The position numbers and the translations under genes are program-made. Source: Clostridia bacterium (GTDB taxonomy: Bacteria; Bacillota; Clostridia; Oscillospirales; CAG-272). From it: 5,336 bases of DNA. Under the pieces are notes generated by a model that was given only the letters and a program-made list of their open reading frames with translations, had not been told where the DNA came from and ran no database searches. How positions within the stretch are numbered: position 1 is the stretch's first letter; every line of letters begins with the position of its first letter. The DNA is taken from positions 1 through 5,336 of the forward strand of contig JAGBXH010000417.1 of NCBI GenBank assembly GCA_017629395.1, read 5' to 3'. Below, one piece after another: positions 1 through 4,853 of this stretch.

Positions 1-5
1 ATATC

Positions 6-269
6 ATGGTAAAAGGAAAAGTAGTTGGAACCATTGTATCCACCAACAAGTTTGATTCTCTGCGCGGCTTCAAGTTTCTGGAGGTGCAGATCATTTAAAA
101 GGAAACACTGACCGATAAATATATGGTCGCTGTGGACAAGACCAACAGCGCAGGTATTGGCGAGGACGTGCTGGTCGTAACCGGCAGCAGCGCACGCGTT
201 GCAGTTGGCTGTGAGTACGCTCCCGTGGACGCCGTCATCGTCGGTGTCATCGATAAGCCCGCCGACTGA
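6..269 (+). pseudogene. EutN/CcmL/PduN-type microcompartment vertex protein (BMC-P), interrupted by an in-frame stop
   Basis: Reading from the ATG at 6 gives an 87-codon frame ending in TGA at 267-269, with a TAA at 96-98 (codon 31). Both sides of the stop look like one BMC-P protein. The N-terminal part starts MVKGKVVGTIVST, the usual first beta strand. The part after the stop has MVAVD, the SAGIGEDVLVV stretch, the GSSAR motif and the closing PVDAVIVGVID strand. The total length suits the family (about 85-100 residues). These proteins form pentamers that cap the vertices of polyhedral microcompartments. No frameshift is needed; a single substitution (for example GAA to TAA) explains the break. 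As it stands the gene would make a 30-residue stub, or at most a 48-residue piece restarted at the ATG at 123, neither able to fold as the pentamer. TAA ends the next three genes, so it is a true stop here. The upstream ribosome binding site lies outside the window. Family assignment is firm; whether the break is biological or a sequence error cannot be told. Confidence 0.85.
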
Positions 270-320
270 ACGTGCAACGTGTCGGCATACCTCAAACTCT
301 CAATATAAGGAATTAAGACT

Positions 321-1649
321 ATGCCCGAATTAAAATTAAAATCCATTTTGCAAAAATGCGGCGTTGTTGGTGCAGGAGGTGCAGGCTTCCCCTCTTACGG
401 TAAGCTGACCGATGGAGCTGACCTGCTTGTGATCAACTGCATTGAGTGCGAGCCGCTGATGTATACTGACTACGAGCTGGTGCGCGAAAAGCTGCCCGAG
501 ATCGTGCAGGGCGCGCAGCTGGTCATGGAACATACCAATATCAAACGTGCCGTCGTGGCAATCAAGGCGTATCGCGCAATGACGCTGGGCTTGGCGGACA
601 GCCAGGAATTAGCCCCCGGCATCTGCGTCAAGACGGTTCCCAATATCTACCCCATGGGTGACGAGATCAATCTGATCTATCAAGTCACGGGCAGACTGAT
701 CAAGCCCGGTAACCTGCCTATCTCTCAGGGTGTCATCGTTTATAATGCCGAAACGGTTTACAACATCCGCAACGCAGTGCATGAGAACATGCCCGTTATC
801 ACCAAGTGGTTGACCATCGGCGGCGACATTCCCGAGGCGTACACCGTCAAGGTGCCCGTGGGCATGCGCATTTCCGACGTGCTCAAGGCGATCAACGTAA
901 CCGTTCCCAAGAACTACGTTATGTTTGACGGCGGCCCCTCGATGGGTATTATCAAGAACCCCGCATCCGACGTGGTCGTCAAGACCACCAAGGCACTCAT
1001 CATCGTGCCCGATAACATTCCTGCGGTCGTACAAAAGCAGCGCACGGTAGAGCAAAATTTGCGCCTTGCCGCATCTACCTGCTGCTCCTGCACACGCTGC
1101 ACCGATCTTTGCCCCAGACATCTGCTGGGCTACCCGCTTGAGCCGCATAAGCTGATCAGAGCCGGCTTGTATCCCGCACAGGAGACCCCCGAGCTCATCC
1201 GCACTGCAAGCCTCTGCTGCAGCTGTGATATCTGCGGCACCTTCTCCTGCTGCCAGGGCATCTCGCCCATGATGGTCATTAAGGAATACAAAAAGATCCT
1301 TGCCGAGAAGGGCATGAAGTACGTAGCCGCTCCCGGTCAGGAGTTCACTCCCGCTGAAAACCGTGACTCCTGCATGCTGGTGTCCCAGAAGTGGAAGGAA
1401 GTGTTGGGCGTTGCCAAGTTTGACAAGCATCCCACCTATATTCCCAAGGATCTGACCGCTGACAAGGTCGAGATCCGTATGCGACAGCATATCGGTGTTC
1501 CCTCCGTTCCCTGTGTAGCCGTTGGCGACAAGGTTACGGTAGGTGATATGATCGCAACCGCCGGTCCCGGTCTTTCCGTTCCCCAGTACGCATCGATCAC
1601 GGGCTCGATCACCTTCGTCGACGAGAACCGCATCATCATTGAAGCATAA
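321..1649 (+). CDS. pduS: PduS/RnfC-like Fe-S flavoprotein (microcompartment electron-transfer protein, putative cobalamin-reductase homologue)
   Basis: This 442-residue protein has the PduS domain order and about its length (roughly 450). Residues 14-29 form a glycine-rich nucleotide/flavin-binding loop (GVVGAGGAGFPSYGKL) of the RnfC/Nqo1-like fold. An SLBB-type domain follows at about 165-215. Two [4Fe-4S] motifs come next: C254-x2-C257-x2-C260-x3-C264-P, and C299-x2-C302-x2-C305-x4-C310. The C-terminal 60 residues resemble the RnfC barrel-sandwich hybrid domain. No signal peptide or membrane segment is seen. PduS binds FMN and two Fe-S clusters and reduces cobalamin in B12-dependent Pdu compartments. 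Next to a B12-independent glycyl radical enzyme its role is more likely NADH-linked electron transfer, perhaps to the activase or across the shell through the adjacent PduT-like protein; that is inference. In the second motif the proline usual after the fourth ligand is replaced by C311. AAGGAA at 307-312, eight bases before the ATG, supports the start. The gap to the BMC-P frame is 51 bases and shows no promoter or terminator. Confidence 0.93.
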   Translation: MPELKLKSILQKCGVVGAGGAGFPSYGKLTDGADLLVINCIECEPLMYTDYELVREKLPEIVQGAQLVMEHTNIKRAVVAIKAYRAMTLGLADSQELAPGICVKTVPNIYPMGDEINLIYQVTGRLIKPGNLPISQGVIVYNAETVYNIRNAVHENMPVITKWLTIGGDIPEAYTVKVPVGMRISDVLKAINVTVPKNYVMFDGGPSMGIIKNPASDVVVKTTKALIIVPDNIPAVVQKQRTVEQNLRLAASTCCSCTRCTDLCPRHLLGYPLEPHKLIRAGLYPAQETPELIRTASLCCSCDICGTFSCCQGISPMMVIKEYKKILAEKGMKYVAAPGQEFTPAENRDSCMLVSQKWKEVLGVAKFDKHPTYIPKDLTADKVEIRMRQHIGVPSVPCVAVGDKVTVGDMIATAGPGLSVPQYASITGSITFVDENRIIIEA

Positions 1650-1674
1650 AATTCATCATTAAGTAGGTATAGAT

Positions 1675-2220
1675 ATGTATCAGGCTATTGGAATTATTGA
1701 ACTGAAAAGCATTGCACAGGGTGTTGAAGCAACCGACGCGGCTCTTAAGAGCGCAGGCGTACAGCTGATCTCCGCACACGCAGCCTGCCCCGGTAAGTTT
1801 GAGATCATTCTTACGGGTGCTATTGCAGACGTGACCGCAGCCGTGGAGCACGTTACGGGCAGATTTGATCAAAAGCTGATCGATTCCAGCATCATGGGTC
1901 GTATTGATCCCGCCGTCGTTGCCGCTATGTTCGGCACGCAGGCAGCTCCCAAGACGGGCAGCCTTGGCGTTATCGAGACCTTCTCCGCTGCAAGTGCCAT
2001 CAAGGCAGCAGATATTGCAGTCAAGACCGCAAAGGTTGAGATCTTTGAGTTGCGTACCTCCCGCGGTATGGGCGGTAAGGGTATCGTGCTGATCGTCGGC
2101 GACGTTGGTGACGTCTCTGCTGCTGTTGAAGCAGGTGCAAGACATGCCAAGGATCAGAGCATGCTGGCATACACCACTGTCATCGCCGCTCCCCATAAGG
2201 AGCTTTGGGATCAAATCTAA
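1675..2220 (+). CDS. pduT: PduT-like tandem-domain microcompartment shell protein (BMC-T) with Fe-S cysteine
   Basis: A 181-residue protein made of two BMC domains: residues about 3-88 (starting AIGIIELKSIAQGVEATDAA) and about 95-178 (starting SLGVIETFSAASAIKAADIA). Each has the IGxIE/LGVIE first strand and an alanine-rich helix. Three copies form a pseudo-hexameric shell tile. C38 in AACPGKF falls at the same residue number as the PduT cysteine known to hold a [4Fe-4S] cluster at the trimer axis, so a redox-active pore is likely. The second domain carries the glycine-rich loop SRGMGGKG. Length is close to Salmonella PduT (184). It starts 25 bases after the PduS-like gene, with a modest ribosome binding site (AGTAGG, 1662-1667) seven bases before the ATG. 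Adjacency to a PduS homologue repeats the functional pair known from Pdu operons: PduS is reported to bind PduT, giving electrons a way through the shell. There are no in-frame TTA, CTA or TCA codons, as in the next gene, which hints at high expression. Confidence 0.94.
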   Translation: MYQAIGIIELKSIAQGVEATDAALKSAGVQLISAHAACPGKFEIILTGAIADVTAAVEHVTGRFDQKLIDSSIMGRIDPAVVAAMFGTQAAPKTGSLGVIETFSAASAIKAADIAVKTAKVEIFELRTSRGMGGKGIVLIVGDVGDVSAAVEAGARHAKDQSMLAYTTVIAAPHKELWDQI

Positions 2221-2238
2221 AGAAAGAGATAACGCATT

Positions 2239-4764
2239 ATGGCAGAAATTAAGTTTCAGATCGCAAAAAGCGACCGTATTTCCCGCTTGGTCGAGCATCT
2301 TTACGCAAAGCTGCCCGAGATCGAGCCTTACCGCGCTGAGCTGGTAACGGAGAGCTATAAGAATACGGAAAATCTCCCTATCGTCAAGAGAAGAAGTGCC
2401 GCTCTGCGTCACATTCTTGCAAATATCCCGATCGTCATCCGTCCCGACGAGCTGATCGTCGGTGCAAACTCGGTATCCCCCCGCGGCTGCCAGACCTATC
2501 CCGAATATTCCTTCGAGTGGCTGCGCCCCGAGTATGAAACCGTTGCAACCCGTGAGGCTGACCCTTTCTACATTTCTCCCGAAACCGTAGCAAGACTTGA
2601 AAAGGTACATCCTTACTGGTACGGCAAGACGGTCAGCGACCTCGCTGCCGCAAACATGGATAAGGAATGCCTGGATATCTTTATGAATCACGGCATCTTT
2701 ACGGTCGGTAACTACTTCTACAACGGCATCGGTCACGTTTGTGTCGATTACGAAAAGGTCATTACCCTTGGTATGGAGGGCATCATCGGTCAGGCTGAGC
2801 AGGAAATGGCTAAGCTTGATATGGGTCAGGGCGATTACCTGTCCCGCAAGCACTTTCTGGAGGCTGTCATCGAAAGCGCACAGGCTGTCACCGCTTACGG
2901 TCACAGATATGCCGAGCTGGCTTACAACATGGCGGCAGAGGCAGAGGGCGTGCGCAAGGACGAGCTGCTCCGCATTGCGGAGGCGTGCTCGCAGGTACCC
3001 GGTAAGCCCGCAAGAAGCTTCTACGAGGCTTGCCAGTCCTTCTGGTTCGTGCAGCAGATTCTGCAGCTGGAATCCAGCGGACACTCCATCTCCCCCGGTA
3101 CCTTTGACCGTTACATGTATCCTTGGTTCAAGTACGATATCGACCGCGGTATCGAAACGCTTGAATCCGCACAGGAGCTGCTGGACTGCATCTGGGTCAA
3201 GTTCAATGACCTCAACAAGTGCCGCGACGCAGCAAGTGCAGAGGGCTTTGCAGGCTACGGCATGTTCCAGAACCTGATCGTCGGCGGTCAGGACGAGAAC
3301 GGCTACGACGTCACCAACGAGCTGTCCTTCATGTGCATGGAGGCACAGTGCCACGTTCGTCTGCCTCAGCCTTCCCTTTCCATCCGCGTATGGAACAAAT
3401 CTCCCCACGATCTTCTCATCAAGGCAGCAGCCGTTACCCGCGAGGGTATGGGCGTGCCCGCATTCTATAACGACGAGGTCATCATCCCCGCTATGATGGA
3501 TCGCGGCATTTCTCTCAAGGAAGCACGCCGCTACTGCATCATCGGCTGCGTTGAGCCCTGCGTTCCCCACTACACCGACGGTTGGCACGATGCTGCGTTC
3601 TTCAACATGTGCAGACCTATGGAGATGGTATTCTCGAACGGCGTTGACAAGGGCGTACAGATCGGCCCCAAGACCGGCGACGTTTGCAAGATGGGCAGCT
3701 TCCAGGACTTCTATAACGCATATAAGACCCAGCAGGAATTCTTCGTCAAGATGATGGTACAGGCAGACAACGCAGTTGACTACGCGCACAGCGTTCGTTG
3801 CCCCCTGCCCTTCCAGGCATCCTTGATCGACGACTGTATGGCACGCGGCAAGTCCAACCAGGAGGGCGGCGCAAGATACAACTTCACCGGTCCTCAGGGC
3901 TTTGGTATTGCCAACAACACCGATGGTCTGTTGGCTGTCAAGACGCTTGTATTTGACACCAAGCAGGTCACCATGGAGGAATATAAGGAAGCAATTGAAA
4001 ACAACTTCGGTGAGGGCTTTATCCCCAAGAAGGCAGAAGAGCTGACCGTTGAGGCTGTCAAGCAGCTGGTTGAGGCAGGCGCGAACGTCACCGATGCACA
4101 GATCAGTGAGATCTACCACAGCTTCCTGACCGCATCCTTTATCCCCGCTGACAAGAAAGCACGTTATCAGCAGATCCGCGAGATGATTCTTTCCCTTCCC
4201 AAGTACGGTAACGACCTTGAGGATGTGGATACCTTTGCTCGCGAGGTCGGCGAGACCTATACCGATATCCTGCCTCAGTACACCAACTGCCGCGGCGGTA
4301 TCTTCCAGGCAGGTCTGTACCCCGTATCCGCAAACGTACCGCTGGGTTACCAGACAGGTGCTACGCCCGACGGCAGACTTTCCAACACCCCCATCGCGGA
4401 CGGCGTAGGCCCTGCATCGGGCAGAGACGTTCTCGGTCCAACGGCTACCGCAAACTCCGTCTCCCGCCTCAACCACGCAGCAGCCTCCAACGGCACGCTG
4501 TTCAATCAGAAGTTCCATCCCTCCGCACTCTCGGGCATGCAGGGTCTGGAAAAGTTCGTGGCTTACCTGCGTACCTTCTTCGATCAGAAGGGTATGCACG
4601 TACAGTACAACGTCGTATCCAAGGATACGCTGCTTGACGCACAGGCACATCCCGAAAATTACAAGACGCTGGTCGTTCGCGTAGCGGGCTACAGCGCACT
4701 CTTCACCACCCTCTCCCGTTCGCTGCAGGACGATATTATCAACAGAACGGAACAAGGCTGGTAA
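2239..4764 (+). CDS. Glycyl radical diol dehydratase (B12-independent, probably 1,2-propanediol; glycerol possible)
   Basis: An intact 841-residue PFL-family enzyme with the large PFL-like barrel followed by the C-terminal glycyl radical domain. The thiyl cysteine and general base are C437 and E439 in IIGCVEP. The radical glycine is G817 in RVAGYSA. H166 (GIGHV), H282-S283 (ESSGHSISP) and D451 (GWHDAAFF) line up with H164, H281-S282 and D447 of Clostridium butyricum glycerol dehydratase, as recalled from its structure. The reaction inferred is radical dehydration of a vicinal diol to an aldehyde, inside the compartment shell. Choline lyase (CutC) is less likely, since its Thr/Tyr substrate residues 13 and 17 after the thiyl cysteine are H450 and F454 here. 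Substrate choice between propanediol and glycerol is inferred from overall likeness and length (glycerol dehydratase has 787 residues). Oddities are C433 and C441 flanking C437, about 60 residues between NNFGEGF and KYGND (595-654), and no long N-terminal encapsulation extension. The gene starts 18 bases after the BMC-T gene behind a weak purine-rich site (GAAAGAG, 2222-2228). Confidence 0.95.
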   Translation: MAEIKFQIAKSDRISRLVEHLYAKLPEIEPYRAELVTESYKNTENLPIVKRRSAALRHILANIPIVIRPDELIVGANSVSPRGCQTYPEYSFEWLRPEYETVATREADPFYISPETVARLEKVHPYWYGKTVSDLAAANMDKECLDIFMNHGIFTVGNYFYNGIGHVCVDYEKVITLGMEGIIGQAEQEMAKLDMGQGDYLSRKHFLEAVIESAQAVTAYGHRYAELAYNMAAEAEGVRKDELLRIAEACSQVPGKPARSFYEACQSFWFVQQILQLESSGHSISPGTFDRYMYPWFKYDIDRGIETLESAQELLDCIWVKFNDLNKCRDAASAEGFAGYGMFQNLIVGGQDENGYDVTNELSFMCMEAQCHVRLPQPSLSIRVWNKSPHDLLIKAAAVTREGMGVPAFYNDEVIIPAMMDRGISLKEARRYCIIGCVEPCVPHYTDGWHDAAFFNMCRPMEMVFSNGVDKGVQIGPKTGDVCKMGSFQDFYNAYKTQQEFFVKMMVQADNAVDYAHSVRCPLPFQASLIDDCMARGKSNQEGGARYNFTGPQGFGIANNTDGLLAVKTLVFDTKQVTMEEYKEAIENNFGEGFIPKKAEELTVEAVKQLVEAGANVTDAQISEIYHSFLTASFIPADKKARYQQIREMILSLPKYGNDLEDVDTFAREVGETYTDILPQYTNCRGGIFQAGLYPVSANVPLGYQTGATPDGRLSNTPIADGVGPASGRDVLGPTATANSVSRLNHAAASNGTLFNQKFHPSALSGMQGLEKFVAYLRTFFDQKGMHVQYNVVSKDTLLDAQAHPENYKTLVVRVAGYSALFTTLSRSLQDDIINRTEQGW

Positions 4765-4765
4765 A

Positions 4766-4784
4766 GCTCCTATATTGTAGGGGC
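4766..4784 (+). other. Possible alternative hairpin right after the dehydratase stop codon
   Basis: GCTCCTA (4766-4772) can pair with TAGGGGC (4778-4784) over a five-base loop: six Watson-Crick pairs and one U-G wobble (4768-4782). It begins two bases after the stop codon of the dehydratase gene and uses the same G-rich arm that both repeat stems need. It would therefore compete with them in the transcript. A seven-pair stem of this kind can arise by chance, so confidence is low. Confidence 0.35.
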
Positions 4785-4826
4785 GATCATTGATCGCCCG
4801 TGCGAAAGCAATGCACGCCCCTACAA
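4775..4826. repeat. 52-bp REP/MITE-like palindromic element with nested hairpins
   Basis: The ends are perfect 11-bp inverted repeats: TTGTAGGGGCG (4775-4785) and CGCCCCTACAA (4816-4826). Inside is a second perfect palindrome, GGGCGATCA (4781-4789), one T, TGATCGCCC (4791-4799). Beside it is a small GTGC (4800-4803) / GCAC (4813-4816) stem over a GAAAGCAAT loop. The outer left arm and the inner palindrome share GGGCG, so the two main stems cannot form together. From memory, similar units beginning GTAGGGGCG and ending CGCCCCTAC are dispersed in the intergenic regions of gut Clostridia; that needs a genome search. No convincing target-site duplication flanks it, and it is too short to encode anything. 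Confidence 0.82.
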
Positions 4827-4853
4827 AGCAAAATTCTTTTGAAAGGATCCGTT

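Larger units (their letters stand above)
4765..4853 (+). other. Intercistronic region between dehydratase and activase
   Basis: This is the longest gap in the operon (89 bases, against 18-51 elsewhere). It holds a small wobble-paired hairpin (4766-4784) overlapping a 52-bp palindromic repeat (4775-4826), then an A/T-rich stretch and the activase ribosome binding site (AAAGGA, 4842-4847, six bases before ATG). No run of T follows the palindrome, so a classical intrinsic terminator is not supported, and no convincing promoter hexamers are seen. The likely role is to shape mRNA stability or translation so that the activase is made at lower level than its enzyme; this is inference. Confidence 0.7.

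Noticed and set aside
96..98. TAA reassigned to an amino acid (alternative genetic code)
   Set aside because: TAA terminates the PduS-like, BMC-T and dehydratase genes at the expected family C-termini in this same window.
270..320. Promoter between the BMC-P frame and the PduS-like gene
   Set aside because: Only 51 bases, with no convincing -35/-10 pair; only the ribosome binding site (307-312) is supported.
609..1490. Minus-strand open frame opposite the PduS-like gene
   Set aside because: Same codon-register artefact; the + strand protein has clear Fe-S motifs and family likeness, the antisense product has none.
1636..4755. Very long minus-strand open frame (over 1000 codons) opposite the BMC-T and dehydratase genes
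   Set aside because: It is in exact antisense codon register with two well-supported genes, starts at a TTG, and its translation has no recognisable domain. It is explained by the absence of TTA, CTA and TCA codons on the + strand.
2239..4764. Choline trimethylamine-lyase (CutC) or isethionate lyase assignment
   Set aside because: The dehydratase residues His166, His282-Ser283 and Asp451 are present, and the CutC Thr/Tyr positions downstream of the thiyl cysteine are His and Phe. This rests on recalled residue numbers, so it is a preference rather than proof.
4763..4829. AAAGC at 4763-4767 and 4825-4829 as target-site duplication of the repeat
   Set aside because: The left copy is not adjacent to the terminal inverted repeat and the right copy overlaps it, so it does not have the geometry of a transposition footprint.
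4775..4840. Rho-independent terminator after the dehydratase gene
   Set aside because: The palindrome is GC-rich, but it is followed by AAGCAAAATTC rather than a run of T, and the activase that must be co-expressed follows immediately. Partial attenuation cannot be excluded.
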